Of a DNA stretch of 64,000 nt, positions 8,364-18,339 are shown in pieces; position 1 is the stretch's first letter; each line of letters opens with the position of its first letter. A program made the translations under genes and the position numbers. Below the pieces are notes generated by a model. The model was given only the letters and a program-made list of their open reading frames with translations, searched no databases and was not told the DNA's origin. This DNA is from Pseudescherichia sp031979925 (GTDB lineage Bacteria; Pseudomonadota; Gammaproteobacteria; Enterobacterales; Enterobacteriaceae): assembly GCF_031979925.1 (NCBI RefSeq), contig NZ_DALZFB010000009.1, positions 1 to 64,000 of the forward strand, given 5' to 3'.

Positions 8364-11245
8364 TATTTCTCACTTATCAGGGGCAGCGTGCGCTGCAGTG
8401 CGCTGACGTTGTCCCATACCTTCCAGCCTTCAGGGTGTACATACCCGGATTTATCACTCGGTGTGCCGGAGACCTGGGACAGGATCGCCATCCCCTGCGG
8501 ATCGACCACCGCCTGGTGGAAGAAATCGGCAAGCTTCTGCGGCGTCAGCTGTTTAATCTCAGCGACAACTTTATCACGGGAATCAAAGCGCATATTACCC
8601 CGATCGAAATCTTTGCTGATCTGCGCCGCCTCTTCGCCCAGCGTTTGCGGGGCCTGCGTGACCTGGGCTATGACCGCCTGCTGGAGCTGGGCAAACTCCT
8701 CTGCGCTCATCTTGCGCAGCCGATCCTCCGCCGTTGGGAAGAAGGCCTGGTAACGCGCCCACAACGCCGACGGCGGCTTGTCGCTGCTCTGCAGCAGGAA
8801 GCCCAGGCCCCACTGGCGGCCAACGCTCATCGGGAAGGCAAACACCGCGTAGCCGAGCTGCTCTTCGGTACGCAGCTGGTTGTAGAACCACGGCTGGATA
8901 ATCTGCCCCAGCATCGCGCTGTAGGCCGAGCTGCTGTACTCGTCATAACCCGGCGGGACAAACACGGCGGCCAGCGCCGAGTCGCTGGTGCTGCCCGCTT
9001 TTTCAAAAATAATTCCCTGCTTTTTATCTACCAGCACGTCGCGGTTGCGGCACCACTGGTTTCCCTTCGCTGCAAGTTGATCCTGGACTTTGTGGGCCAG
9101 ATCTTTCGCCTGCCCCTCGCTCATATTGCCGACAATCAAGAACTCCGGACGGGCGTTGCTTTTCAGCCGCTCGCGGTAGGCCATGACATCTTTCAGGGTG
9201 ATCTCAGGCAGCAGCGCCCGGCGCTCTTCACGCTGGAAGTAGGGAACCTGAGAGAGCATTTGTGCAGGCATGATTGCCTGTTCGTAGGCTTTGCCCTTCT
9301 CTGCGGAGTCCATCATCTGTGCATACCAGGACTTCGCCTGTGCCAGCTGGTCCTCGGTTGCCGTATAGCTGAAGTAGCCCGCCAACAGGTCACTGAAGAG
9401 CTGTGGCAGATGCTGGGTATAGCCGTTGGCGTTAAGCATCAGGCCGTTATTGGCGTTAGTAGAGAAGCCAATCCCTCCGACGGAGGCCTGGTTGCTCAGT
9501 TGATCCAGAGCGATCCCCGCCAGGTAGTCGTTCAGGGCGAACATCACCTGGTTTTTGGCGCTGTCCATCGCCAGCGGATTGCGCAGCACTACGCTGACGT
9601 CTGCCTTCGGCTCGCTGGCAAAGTAGCGGCTCGGCATATAGACCACGCGCAGGGTTGGCTCATCCACGATCAGCTCAGGGTGGCTAACGTTTTTCGCTGG
9701 CTTTTGCAGCGTGAAATCATCCGGAATATAGGGGTTCAGCTCCGGCAGCTTCAGCGCGATGGCGCTGGATTTCTGCTGCCAGTCGGCAAACGTCTGGGCG
9801 CTAATTTTATCGACCTGATAAGGCGCGTCGACAAAATAGGCGGTTTTATTGTGCGGCTCCTGCGGGCTGATGTACCAGATGCGCGCGTTCTGCGGCGTCA
9901 TCATCGCCAGACGGGCCTTAACGGCCTCGGCATCAAACTGGTCAGCAATGTTTACCGCGTCGAGGGTGTGCTCAACCGGCACGCGGATCATGGTATCCGC
10001 CAGCCACTCGACGTAGTCCATATCGCGGGTAATAGAGGGGTAGCGGAAATCGAGATCCAGCACGTGGGAGAGCTCGTCAAAGTAACGCTTGTCCACGCCC
10101 TGCTCGCGCAGCAGCTGGAGATAGCTAAAAATGGCTGCAACCACTTCGTCACGGTGCGCCAGACCCTTGTCGGTCAGGGTCGCAGAAATAGCCAGCACGC
10201 CACTGTTGCCGTTAACGACAGGATCCGAGTCGGCGCGGATACCCTCGGCCAGACCCTGCTGCTGCAGCCAGTCAGAGAGCGTTCCCGGACTGCGGTTGCC
10301 AATCAGATAGGTAATCAGTTCATCGGTTTTGCTGCGGAACTGCGGCGTATTGTTATCGATACGGAACTCAACCCGCACCACCTTGCGCGGCATCACCGGC
10401 ACGTAGTGAAGGATCAGCCCTTTCTGCGCATCGGTCACCACCGGCACGTCAATTTTCGGCAGGTCCAGTGATTTGTTCGGCACGCGGCCAAAGGTTTTCG
10501 CAGCAATGGCGGCCAGCTCCGGCAGCGGACGATTGCTGTAGACCACGGCCTTCATCAGGTTTGCCGAGTAGTATTTATCGCGAAAGGCCAGCAGCGCCTC
10601 CTGCACCGGGCTGCCCGGTTTGTCGCTCAGGGTCTCCATGTTACCGCCGGAGAAGCGCGAAGCCGGATGCGCCGGGTTGATGGTCTCCGCACTCACCTGC
10701 GCCATGCGCATCCCGTCCCGGGAGCGGGCCAGCGTCAGCTCGGCGTTGACCGCGTTACGCTCGCGTTCGGCATACTTTTTATCAAGCAACGGCGAGGCGA
10801 TGGCATCCGCCAGCCGATCCACGGCCCCCTCCAGCGCGTCGTTCTCGACTTCCAGATAGAACGCGGTACGGTAGGGCGCGGTGCTGGCGTTGTGGCTACC
10901 GCCGTGCAGCTTTAAAAATTCGGCAAGGCTATCTGGCTGCGGATAGTGCGTAGACCCCATCAGAGTCATGTGCTCAAGATAGTGCGCCAGGCCGGGATGC
11001 GCCTCGGGATCCTGCAGCGAGCCAACGGGCACCACCAGCGCGGAGAGCGATTTTACGGCCTGCGGATCGTTAACCAGCAGGACCACCATGCCGTTATCGA
11101 GGCGAATAGCCTGATACTGGCGGGTGTCCTTATCGCTTTTACGAATTGTTTCCTGAACGGGCTGCCAACCGGTGTCTGCCTGACTTAACGGTGCCCAAAG
11201 GGCGACAAATAAGACTAACGCTTTGAACAAGGTGCTGCTGGGCAT
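8363..11245 (-). CDS. ptrA: protease III (pitrilysin)
   Basis: Periplasmic zinc metalloprotease of the M16 (insulinase) family that degrades peptides. The 960 residues match the E. coli length (962). A signal peptide is expected to be cut after SQA (about residue 23). The inverted zinc motif HYLEH lies at 88-92 in GLAHYLEHMTLMG, with the distal glutamate in ERNAVNAELT. The gene sits between recC and recB as in E. coli, cotranscribed with recB although the functions are unrelated. A non-coding gap of 116 bp separates it from recC. Confidence 0.97.
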   Translation of the reverse strand: MPSSTLFKALVLFVALWAPLSQADTGWQPVQETIRKSDKDTRQYQAIRLDNGMVVLLVNDPQAVKSLSALVVPVGSLQDPEAHPGLAHYLEHMTLMGSTHYPQPDSLAEFLKLHGGSHNASTAPYRTAFYLEVENDALEGAVDRLADAIASPLLDKKYAERERNAVNAELTLARSRDGMRMAQVSAETINPAHPASRFSGGNMETLSDKPGSPVQEALLAFRDKYYSANLMKAVVYSNRPLPELAAIAAKTFGRVPNKSLDLPKIDVPVVTDAQKGLILHYVPVMPRKVVRVEFRIDNNTPQFRSKTDELITYLIGNRSPGTLSDWLQQQGLAEGIRADSDPVVNGNSGVLAISATLTDKGLAHRDEVVAAIFSYLQLLREQGVDKRYFDELSHVLDLDFRYPSITRDMDYVEWLADTMIRVPVEHTLDAVNIADQFDAEAVKARLAMMTPQNARIWYISPQEPHNKTAYFVDAPYQVDKISAQTFADWQQKSSAIALKLPELNPYIPDDFTLQKPAKNVSHPELIVDEPTLRVVYMPSRYFASEPKADVSVVLRNPLAMDSAKNQVMFALNDYLAGIALDQLSNQASVGGIGFSTNANNGLMLNANGYTQHLPQLFSDLLAGYFSYTATEDQLAQAKSWYAQMMDSAEKGKAYEQAIMPAQMLSQVPYFQREERRALLPEITLKDVMAYRERLKSNARPEFLIVGNMSEGQAKDLAHKVQDQLAAKGNQWCRNRDVLVDKKQGIIFEKAGSTSDSALAAVFVPPGYDEYSSSAYSAMLGQIIQPWFYNQLRTEEQLGYAVFAFPMSVGRQWGLGFLLQSSDKPPSALWARYQAFFPTAEDRLRKMSAEEFAQLQQAVIAQVTQAPQTLGEEAAQISKDFDRGNMRFDSRDKVVAEIKQLTPQKLADFFHQAVVDPQGMAILSQVSGTPSDKSGYVHPEGWKVWDNVSALQRTLPLISEK

Positions 11246-11361
11246 TCACGAACCTCATCATTAACAAACCAGTGCCGGTGAGACCGGCATATCCAATCAG
11301 TCCGTGATTCGCTGCGCATCATAATGGAAGCCCTTCCGTTGCGCAATTTTTATACACCTCA

Positions 11362-14300
11362 TCAGGACTGACTAAAGCGAAAGAGCGGCAGCAGATAACG
11401 CTCTGCCTGTTTAACTATCTCGGTATAGTTCTCAGGTTCGAGGGTGCGCCACAGGCGTTGATACCAAACGTCCTCGCCCTCGCCGCTAACCATCATGTTA
11501 CCTTCATAGGCCTGCAGGAATTTGCTCCGCGCCTTAGCGAGCGTCTCCTCGTCTTTTAACATCGCATCATTCGTTGCGTCATAACAGGCTTTTATCCACG
11601 CGCCACCGCTTTCTGGTAGCAGCAGCAGCGGTTTTTTCATCCCTTCCCGATAGCCTTCAACCAGCTCCTCAAGGTACTTGAGCGCCTCATCCTGCTTCAG
11701 GGGTGGGAAGTGCCAGGCTTTATCATTGCGGACAAATAGCCGACTCTCTCCCGTTCCGCCGCTGGCACAGTAGACAAGATGTTCCAGCCAAAGTTGCAAA
11801 CCCTGCGAGACCTTCAGCATCGACGGACGCCAGCGCAGCAGGCCATCCTCCTGCACATGCTGTAGCCAGCCGGTCAGGTGCACCTTGCCGCAGTCAAGCT
11901 CGATCTCCATGCTCTCGGCGGGCTTGCGGTGCTCATGAACCCGCGACGCCAGCTGCTGCATCTCCTGGTGCTGGGTCTCCCAGACAATTTCACCAAACGC
12001 GCCGTAGGGCAGCTGGCCTGCCGCACGATACTGACGGAAGAGCTTCTCGACGTCCTCCTCCTCCACCAGGGTGTTGAGCAGCGCCTGGTTGAGCTGGTAG
12101 CGGTCCAGGCCATCAATGATAAACGGCTCGGCGTCGGGAATATCGCTCGCCTCAGGACGGAAGTTCACCTTCAGACGCATCTGGAAGAAGGCTCGCACCG
12201 GATGCGCCCAGAAGCGCTGAAGCTGCTCAAACGGCAGCGTCTCCAGCGGCTCCTCCTCCAGCTCCTGAATAAAGGTGGCATGCGCCACCCCCTGCTGGCT
12301 GGCGGCGGGCAACCACTCCCGGGCGTAGCTTTGCAGCTCATCGGCAATAAAGTTTTCTGCATCAAACGGCATCCGCGTATGCAGGTGGGTAATATGCTCG
12401 ACCACCCGCTGCGCGCTCTCGTCGCAGGTAAGCGCTTCATCGCCGGGCAGATAGTGGCTCTGCCCAATGTAGTCCACCAGCTCCTGCACCAGCACCGACG
12501 GGAACCGTTCGCTGTTATCCTGAATCGAGCGCCCAATATAGCTGATGTAGAGCTTCTGCTGCGCAGAGATGAGAGCCTCCAGGAAGAGGTAGCGGTCATC
12601 GTCCCGGCGGCTGCGGTCGCCCCGCATCGATTTCTGGCTCATCAAATCAAAGCCGAGCGGAGCCAGCGCGCGCGGATAGACGCCGTCATTCATCCCCAGC
12701 AGGCAGACCACCTTAAAGGGGATCGAACGCATCGGCATCAGCGTACAGATATTGATAGGTCCGGCGAGGAAGCGCTGGCTAATACGCTCCTGGTCAAGCC
12801 TCTGCGCCAGCTCGTCGCGCAGCAGGGAGAGCGGCACCGCCTCGTCATAGTGTGCGCCGACGCCCTGGGTGATAACCGCCTGCCACTGCTGCTCAATCAG
12901 CGCCAGCGCGGCTTCGGTATCGGGATCGGGCAGGAAAAAGTCGTTGAGCATGTCGCGGCAGACCGGTAGCCACTCGGCCAGCGGGCGATCCTCGGCCAGT
13001 CCTTTGCGCCACAGCCTGAGCTGCATCAGCAGCGAGGCCAGATGGCCCACCAGCTCGGCAATCAGGCCGCTGGATTCATCGTAGGGCAGCACCGACTGCC
13101 ACTCACCCTGGCGGCTCTCCATCGCGTAGCCAAGCAGCATGCGCGTCAGGCCAAACTGCCAGGTGTGCTGGCCAGTGGCGGGCAGCGCCAGCTCGCGAAC
13201 GTTGTCATCGTCCATGCCCCAGCGCACACCGGACTCGTTGACCCACTGGCGCAGATAGCGCAACCCCTCTTCGTCGATGTTGAACCGTGCGGCGAGCACC
13301 GGCACATCCAGCAGGGCCAGCACGTCCTCCGACTGGAAGCGGCTGTCCGGCAGCGAAAGCAGGCTGATAAAGGCCTGCAGCGCCGGGTGCGACTGGCGGG
13401 CGCGGCGGTCGGAGATGGCATAGGGCAGATAGCGCTCCCCGCTGGCGCTGCCAAATACCGCCTGGATAAAGGGGCTGTAGCTGTCGATATCCGCTACCAT
13501 CACGATAATGTCGCGTGGGGAGAGGTCAGGATCCTCCTCCAGCATCGCCAGCAGACGATCGTGTAGCACCTCGACCTCCCGCTGCGGACTGTGGCAGACG
13601 TGAACCGCCACGCTGCGATCCTCCCGCTCCAGCCTGCGCTTGGCATCGCTGCGCTCATACTCCTGGGCCGTCACGCCGGCGACGGCGCTATTTTTTAACT
13701 CCAGAATGTCATACTGCAGGTTTTGCAGCAGCGCGCCGGGCGTAATATCAACAAAGGCATCGAGATCGTCGTAGCGATCCATCCCCGCCAGCAGATAGAT
13801 GTAGTCGCGCCCCAGCTTGCCCCATGAGGCCAGCAGCGGGTTACCCACCTCCTGCTCGCCTTCGCTGTTAAACAGGCCCTCTACCGGCTGATCTTCACGG
13901 AACAGGGCCACCGGATGGGCATCAAGGTGGTGCTTACGCTGGCGGGCAATGAGCCGGGAGAGAAACGCCGGATCTTTGATATCCCCCCAGTAGTAGCGGC
14001 AGGGGTTGGTAAACAGCAGGTGAATATCCACGTGCTTGCCCAACGCCTGCAGCGCCTGGAGATAGACCGGCGGCAGGGCGGAAATACCGCAGATAAAGAC
14101 CCGGGAGGGCAGCCCGGCAGGCGGCGTCGTGGCGGACTCCAGCACGTTGATAAAACGCTGATAGAGGTTGGCACGATGCCAGTGCGGCTGCCCCAGCGCG
14201 GCGGTATGCTCCACCAGCGCACGCCATAGGGGCGCCTGCCAGATCTGCGCCTCACCGAGGCCATCAATCAGACCACCCTCTTCCCAGCGGGTCAGCCACT

Positions 14301-14730
14301 CCGGACGGAAGACCAGATACTGGTCATAGAGATCCGCTACCCGAGACGAGAGCTGAAACAGCTTGCGCTTGTCGTCATCATCATTGAGGTAGTGGCGAAG
14401 CATGGTGAACGCCTCCTGCTCCAGCATCTGCGGCAGCAGGGTCATCAGCTTCCAGCTCATGCTCTGTTTATTAAAGGCGCTCTCTTTCGGAATGTCCGGC
14501 AGCACGCGGACAAACATATCCCAGATAAAGCTCGCCGGGAGCGGGAAGTCGATATTGGCGGCGATGCCAAACTTTTGCGACAGCGTCATCTGTAGCCATT
14601 GCGCCATGCCGGTACTCTGCACCAGCACCATTTCGGCCTCAAAGGGATCGTCGAGCCGTTCGTGCTCAACGATAAACTCCATCAACGCTTCCAACACATC
14701 CAGACGATTGGAGTGATAGACCCTTAACAT
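11362..14730 (-). CDS. recC: exodeoxyribonuclease V gamma subunit RecC
   Basis: The RecBCD subunit that splits the duplex and scans for Chi with an inactive nuclease-like domain. At 1122 residues it has exactly the E. coli length. The start MLRVYHSNRLDVLEALM and regions such as VQSTGMAQWLQM, PRDIIVMVADIDSYSPF and NDGVYPRALAPLGFDLM are strongly conserved. The gene begins 12 bp after ppdC on the same strand, so it is probably read from the ppdA-ppdB-ygdB-ppdC transcript as well as from its own promoter. Confidence 0.97.
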   Translation of the reverse strand: MLRVYHSNRLDVLEALMEFIVEHERLDDPFEAEMVLVQSTGMAQWLQMTLSQKFGIAANIDFPLPASFIWDMFVRVLPDIPKESAFNKQSMSWKLMTLLPQMLEQEAFTMLRHYLNDDDDKRKLFQLSSRVADLYDQYLVFRPEWLTRWEEGGLIDGLGEAQIWQAPLWRALVEHTAALGQPHWHRANLYQRFINVLESATTPPAGLPSRVFICGISALPPVYLQALQALGKHVDIHLLFTNPCRYYWGDIKDPAFLSRLIARQRKHHLDAHPVALFREDQPVEGLFNSEGEQEVGNPLLASWGKLGRDYIYLLAGMDRYDDLDAFVDITPGALLQNLQYDILELKNSAVAGVTAQEYERSDAKRRLEREDRSVAVHVCHSPQREVEVLHDRLLAMLEEDPDLSPRDIIVMVADIDSYSPFIQAVFGSASGERYLPYAISDRRARQSHPALQAFISLLSLPDSRFQSEDVLALLDVPVLAARFNIDEEGLRYLRQWVNESGVRWGMDDDNVRELALPATGQHTWQFGLTRMLLGYAMESRQGEWQSVLPYDESSGLIAELVGHLASLLMQLRLWRKGLAEDRPLAEWLPVCRDMLNDFFLPDPDTEAALALIEQQWQAVITQGVGAHYDEAVPLSLLRDELAQRLDQERISQRFLAGPINICTLMPMRSIPFKVVCLLGMNDGVYPRALAPLGFDLMSQKSMRGDRSRRDDDRYLFLEALISAQQKLYISYIGRSIQDNSERFPSVLVQELVDYIGQSHYLPGDEALTCDESAQRVVEHITHLHTRMPFDAENFIADELQSYAREWLPAASQQGVAHATFIQELEEEPLETLPFEQLQRFWAHPVRAFFQMRLKVNFRPEASDIPDAEPFIIDGLDRYQLNQALLNTLVEEEDVEKLFRQYRAAGQLPYGAFGEIVWETQHQEMQQLASRVHEHRKPAESMEIELDCGKVHLTGWLQHVQEDGLLRWRPSMLKVSQGLQLWLEHLVYCASGGTGESRLFVRNDKAWHFPPLKQDEALKYLEELVEGYREGMKKPLLLLPESGGAWIKACYDATNDAMLKDEETLAKARSKFLQAYEGNMMVSGEGEDVWYQRLWRTLEPENYTEIVKQAERYLLPLFRFSQS

Positions 14731-14742
14731 AAACGCTCCTGA

Positions 14743-15066
14743 CTACTTATAAACTGGGCAATGTAACCGCGTCATCTTCCCCTGCCTGCCCATCGGCGAG
14801 GTGATGGTTACGCTGATGCTGACACATCCGGCGTCCGTTGTCTGTACCCGGCTGACCTGCCAGCCCGGCGGTAGTGGCGCGGGCCGGGGCTGCGCCTGCT
14901 GCCAGCCGTAGCGCCACAGGTAGCGATAGTGGCCCCAGGCGGTGAAGCCCTCCAGCAGCACGCGATGATACCCTGTCAGCGCCGTCACAACCATGACCAG
15001 CAGCACTATTGCCAGCAAGGTTTCCGGCAGGCTAAAGCCTCTCTGGGAGGCTACGGCATCTGACAT
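14743..15066 (-). CDS. ppdC: prepilin-type cleavage/methylation protein PpdC
   Basis: Small pseudopilin-like protein of 107 residues, the E. coli PpdC length. After a short positively charged leader comes the type IV prepilin motif QRGFSLPETLLA, with the glutamate at +5 of the mature protein, then a hydrophobic helix (LLAIVLLVMVVTALTG). The start MSDAVAS at 15066 overlaps the end of ygdB by 16 bp; a longer open frame exists upstream but has no family support. Pairs of cysteines near the C-terminus may form a disulfide. The role of this operon in E. coli is not well defined, although it resembles minor pseudopilin operons. Confidence 0.88.
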   Translation of the reverse strand: MSDAVASQRGFSLPETLLAIVLLVMVVTALTGYHRVLLEGFTAWGHYRYLWRYGWQQAQPRPAPLPPGWQVSRVQTTDAGCVSISVTITSPMGRQGKMTRLHCPVYK

Positions 15067-15458
15067 TGGCCTGGCTCCTTGAAGGGACAGAAATCGCTCC
15101 AGCCGTGGGGCGAAAACGTCACGTTGCTCTCGCGTATCTCCCCGCTGCGCCACAGGGTTTCGCTGCCGCTGGAGGCAGTCAGCAGCAGCGTTCTGTCGGC
15201 AAAAATACGCAGGCAGGCCCGCCACGGCTGACGGTTATGCTCCCGGCACTGCACGGTAGGCTGCGTTTGCCAGCCCTGCATTCGCCCCCACTCCAACGCC
15301 GAATGGGCAGCGGCTAAATTACGCAGTGCCCGGCTTTCGCTGGTGATGCGCTGCGTATGGGTGCGTTGGCGCTGGTTCAAGCCGGTAAGCATCAGGCTGC
15401 CTAGTACCAGAATTAGCAGAACCAGCGCCAGGGATGAGATCCCTCTTTCGTCTCTCAC
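15051..15458 (-). CDS. ygdB: DUF2509 family protein YgdB (pseudopilin-operon protein)
   Basis: This 135-residue protein has the same length as E. coli YgdB. One N-terminal hydrophobic segment (ISSLALVLLILVLGSLMLTG) resembles a PilX/GspK-type minor-pilin helix, but no clear glutamate-containing prepilin motif is seen. Cysteines at CREH, CLRI, CPF and CQM suggest disulfides in the exported part. It overlaps ppdC by 16 bp and ppdB by 4 bp, so it belongs to a tightly coupled pseudopilin operon. Confidence 0.85.
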   Translation of the reverse strand: MRDERGISSLALVLLILVLGSLMLTGLNQRQRTHTQRITSESRALRNLAAAHSALEWGRMQGWQTQPTVQCREHNRQPWRACLRIFADRTLLLTASSGSETLWRSGEIRESNVTFSPHGWSDFCPFKEPGQCQMP

Positions 15459-16018
15459 AGGTTGTACCCTACTACGCTGTACGTTGCACTGATGGTTTCC
15501 TGAGGATGGTCAAGAGGAGCCGCCGCCAGCGTTATCGTCAGCGTAGGGGCCAGAATGCCCTGCAGCTGGCGAACTACCATGAAGCGCTGTACGCTGACCG
15601 TAGCGGGATCGGTGATTTTATCCCACCCCTTCTCTTCACAGCTCTTCGCCCCCTGTCGCGTCTCCAGCACGCCGTTCTGCAAGCGAAAGCCGGTCTGCTC
15701 CGCCTCGGAGAGGGGCGCGTGCTCCCACCGGCCGTTGCCGTTGGCATCCCACTGCACAATAACGCAGGCTCCCTGACGACCAATGACTAGCGGCTGCCCA
15801 GTGCACTCGCCCAGACAGTAGCCGGCCCGCTGGAGATGCTTTCCCAGCGTGAAGAGATGTTGCCAAACCGCCTCCTCCAACGTTTGCTGCCGGGCCTGGT
15901 GCAGCATTGCCGCTTGCAGTGCAGGTAAAAAGCGGGCGGCGCTGAGCAGGAGCACGCTGCCGATGGTCATCGCGATGAGTACCTCCAGCAGCGAGAAGCC
16001 GCCCTCGGTTAGCTGCAT
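15455..16018 (-). CDS. ppdB: prepilin-type N-terminal cleavage protein PpdB
   Basis: Minor-pseudopilin-like protein of 187 residues, equal to E. coli PpdB. The prepilin motif EGGFSLLEVLIAM lies right after a six-residue leader, with the conserved Glu5 and a hydrophobic helix. The start at 16018 overlaps the end of ppdA by 10 bp. A longer in-frame extension reaches 16081 but would place the prepilin cleavage site implausibly far from the N-terminus. Residues VIVQWDANGNGRWE resemble the acidic loop seen in PilW-like proteins. Confidence 0.88.
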   Translation of the reverse strand: MQLTEGGFSLLEVLIAMTIGSVLLLSAARFLPALQAAMLHQARQQTLEEAVWQHLFTLGKHLQRAGYCLGECTGQPLVIGRQGACVIVQWDANGNGRWEHAPLSEAEQTGFRLQNGVLETRQGAKSCEEKGWDKITDPATVSVQRFMVVRQLQGILAPTLTITLAAAPLDHPQETISATYSVVGYNL

Positions 16019-16479
16019 GAGCCGCTGTCTATACGCTGGCATACTCTTATCCGCCCCCAGTTCGATACAATGATTTGCCACTCCCCCGCCTCGCTACGCA
16101 GCGAGATATGTCCGGCCCATGCCGTATTGCGCAGCCCGTAAAAACCGAGCGAGGGGGTAATATCCACCAGCGCCACCTCTGGCCATAACGGACGCAGCGC
16201 AAAAGAGTTCTCCGCCCCGCAGGACGCCTGTACGTCAGCCGATGCCAGCAGGCACCAGCGGCCGCTCTCCTGCTTCACCCATACCTTGCGATCCCGGTTG
16301 TGCCAGTTGGCGTCATCCCGCAGCAGCTCCAGATAGTCACGCACCTGCCAGGCGGTTTGCCACAGACGCTGGTGCGCCTGGTAACTCTGCCAGCCATACA
16401 GTCCCGACGCGCCCAGGATGACCAGAACAATCATCGCCACCGTGATTTCTATAAGGGTGTAACCCTGCTCTTTTTTCAT
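16009..16479 (-). CDS. ppdA: prepilin peptidase-dependent protein PpdA
   Basis: First gene of the ppdA-ppdB-ygdB-ppdC group. The 156-residue protein (E. coli length) begins MKKEQGYTLIEITVAM, a type IV prepilin/GspH-like leader with Gly(-1), Tyr and Glu5, followed by a hydrophobic helix. Two cysteines in the middle and two at the end could pair. I preferred the internal ATG at 16479 over one five codons upstream because it fits the family leader length. Roughly 180 bp, including the thyA terminator, separate it from thyA. Confidence 0.88.
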   Translation of the reverse strand: MKKEQGYTLIEITVAMIVLVILGASGLYGWQSYQAHQRLWQTAWQVRDYLELLRDDANWHNRDRKVWVKQESGRWCLLASADVQASCGAENSFALRPLWPEVALVDITPSLGFYGLRNTAWAGHISLRSEAGEWQIIVSNWGRIRVCQRIDSGSCS

Positions 16480-16613
16480 GGACGCACTCTGCACCCAAAA
16501 TGCAACGCATGCGAGGCGAGATGGTTACTTTTACGAGGCGCTACGAGAGAAATAGTGTGATTTGCAGAGGGTTACATCGCAGCGGGAAAGCGGGTCGCAA
16601 AACGGAATGAGGG

Positions 16614-16645
16614 AAGAAAAAAACCGGCGCATCAACGCGCCGGCT
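16614..16645 (-). terminator. intrinsic terminator of lgt-thyA
   Basis: A perfect 7-bp GC stem CCGGCGC (16624-16630) / GCGCCGG (16637-16643) with a 6-base loop is followed, on the minus strand, by seven Ts. Confidence 0.88.
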
Positions 16646-16662
16646 GTGGCAGGCTGTCAGCG

Positions 16663-17457
16663 TTAGATAGCGACCGGGGCTTTAATCCCAGGGTGCGGAT
16701 CGTAGCCTTCGATCTCAAAGTCATCGAAGCGGTAGTCAAACAGCGAGTCCGGCTTACGCTTGATCACAAGCTTCGGCAGCGCGCGCGGCTCACGGGTCAG
16801 CTGCAGGTGCGTCTGCTCCATGTGGTTACTGTAGAGATGGGTATCGCCGCCGGTCCAGACGAAATCACCCACCTCCAGGTCACACTGCTGCGCCATCATA
16901 TGCACCAGCAGCGCATAGCTGGCGATATTAAACGGCAGGCCGAGGAAGACATCGCAGGAGCGCTGGTAGAGCTGACAGGAGAGCTTGCCATCCGCAACGT
17001 AGAACTGGAAAAACGCGTGGCACGGGGCCAGCGCCATTTTGTCCAGCTCGCCGACGTTCCAGGCTGAGACGATGATCCGCCGGGAGTCCGGGTCGGTCTT
17101 CAGCTGGTTCAGCACGGTCGCGATCTGGTCGATGTGGCGACCGTCCGGCGTTGGCCATGCGCGCCACTGTTTGCCGTAGACCGGGCCGAGGTTACCCTGC
17201 TCGTCGGCCCACTCGTCCCAGATAGAGACGTTGTTTTCATGCAGGTAGGCGACGTTGGTATCGCCCTGCAGGAACCACAGCAGCTCATGAATGATTGAGC
17301 GCAGGTGGCAGCGCTTGGTAGTCACCAGCGGGAAGCCCTCCTGCAGGTTAAAGCGCATCTGATGGCCAAAAATGGAAAGCGTGCCGGTGCCGGTACGGTC
17401 GTTTTTCTTCGTGCCTTCATCAAGCACTTTTTGCATCAGTTCTAAATACTGTTTCAT
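16663..17457 (-). CDS. thyA: thymidylate synthase
   Basis: Converts dUMP and methylene-tetrahydrofolate to dTMP and dihydrofolate in the cytoplasm. The 264 residues equal E. coli ThyA. The catalytic cysteine is in ALAPCHAFFQFYV (C146 by family numbering), the phosphate-binding arginine in QLYQRSCDVFLGLPFN, and the C-terminus ends PVAI as usual. The start is 6 bp after the lgt stop, so the pair is likely cotranscribed and translationally linked, as described for lgt-thyA in E. coli. Confidence 0.98.
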   Translation of the reverse strand: MKQYLELMQKVLDEGTKKNDRTGTGTLSIFGHQMRFNLQEGFPLVTTKRCHLRSIIHELLWFLQGDTNVAYLHENNVSIWDEWADEQGNLGPVYGKQWRAWPTPDGRHIDQIATVLNQLKTDPDSRRIIVSAWNVGELDKMALAPCHAFFQFYVADGKLSCQLYQRSCDVFLGLPFNIASYALLVHMMAQQCDLEVGDFVWTGGDTHLYSNHMEQTHLQLTREPRALPKLVIKRKPDSLFDYRFDDFEIEGYDPHPGIKAPVAI

Positions 17458-17463
17458 GATTCC

Positions 17464-18339
17464 TCAGGAGACGTGTTGCTGCGGGCGACGGCGGTACGCC
17501 CAGACCATCATCAGCGCGCCCGCAATAATCATTGGGATAGAGAGGATCTGGCCCATGCTGATGTACTGCACCCACTCGCCGGTAAACTGCGCGTCCGGCT
17601 GGCGGAAGAACTCCACGATGATCCGGAATGCGCCATAGCCGATCAGGAACAGGCCTGATACCGACCCCATCGGGCGCGGCTTGCGAATAAACAGGTTAAG
17701 GATGATAAATAGCACAATACCCTCTAACGCCAGCTCATAGAGCTGTGAAGGGTGGCGCGGCAGTACGCCGTAGGTGTCAAAAATAGTCTGCCACTCCGGG
17801 TGCGAAGGCAGCAGCGCCATATCTTCCGCGCGGGAGTTAGGGAAGAGCATCGCCAGCGGGAAGCCTGGATCGACGCGGCCCCACAGTTCGCCGTTGATAA
17901 AGTTACCCAGACGCCCGGCACCCAGCCCAAACGGGATCAGCGGCGCGATAAAGTCGGAGACCTGGAAGAAGGTACGCTTAGTGCGTTTGGCAAAGATAAT
18001 CATCACCACGATCACGCCAACCAGGCCGCCGTGGAAGGACATGCCGCCATCCCAGACGCGGAACAGATAGAGCGGATCCTGAATAAAGGTTGGGAAGTTG
18101 TAGAACAGCACGTAGCCGATGCGTCCGCCAAGGAAGACGCCCAGGAAGCCCGCATAGAGCAGGTTTTCCACTTCGTTTTTCGTCCAGCCGCTGCCGGGAC
18201 GATTTGCGCGGCGGCCAGCCAGCCACATGGCAAAAATAAAGCCAACCAGGTACATCAGGCCGTACCAGTGCAGCGAAACCGGTCCGATAGAAAAAATTAC
18301 CGGATCGAAATCGGGAAAACGCAGATATCCATTATTCAT
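17464..18339 (-). CDS. lgt: prolipoprotein diacylglyceryl transferase Lgt
   Basis: Inner-membrane enzyme that transfers diacylglycerol from phosphatidylglycerol to the lipobox cysteine of prolipoproteins. The 291 residues match E. coli. About seven membrane segments are visible. Conserved elements include HWYGLMYL, GGRIGYVLFYN, MSFHGGL (essential His) and the Lgt signature GRLGNFINGELWGR with its key arginine. Upstream lies a 165-bp gap before the ptsP stop; part of it is a GC-rich inverted repeat (GCGCCC/GGGCGC, about 18391-18411) without a clear T run. Confidence 0.97.
   Translation of the reverse strand: MNNGYLRFPDFDPVIFSIGPVSLHWYGLMYLVGFIFAMWLAGRRANRPGSGWTKNEVENLLYAGFLGVFLGGRIGYVLFYNFPTFIQDPLYLFRVWDGGMSFHGGLVGVIVVMIIFAKRTKRTFFQVSDFIAPLIPFGLGAGRLGNFINGELWGRVDPGFPLAMLFPNSRAEDMALLPSHPEWQTIFDTYGVLPRHPSQLYELALEGIVLFIILNLFIRKPRPMGSVSGLFLIGYGAFRIIVEFFRQPDAQFTGEWVQYISMGQILSIPMIIAGALMMVWAYRRRPQQHVS

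Noticed and set aside
8210..10471. Long plus-strand open frame of about 750 codons opposite ptrA and the recB start
   Set aside because: Same reason: antisense to intact genes, no domain, no ribosome-binding site that stands out.
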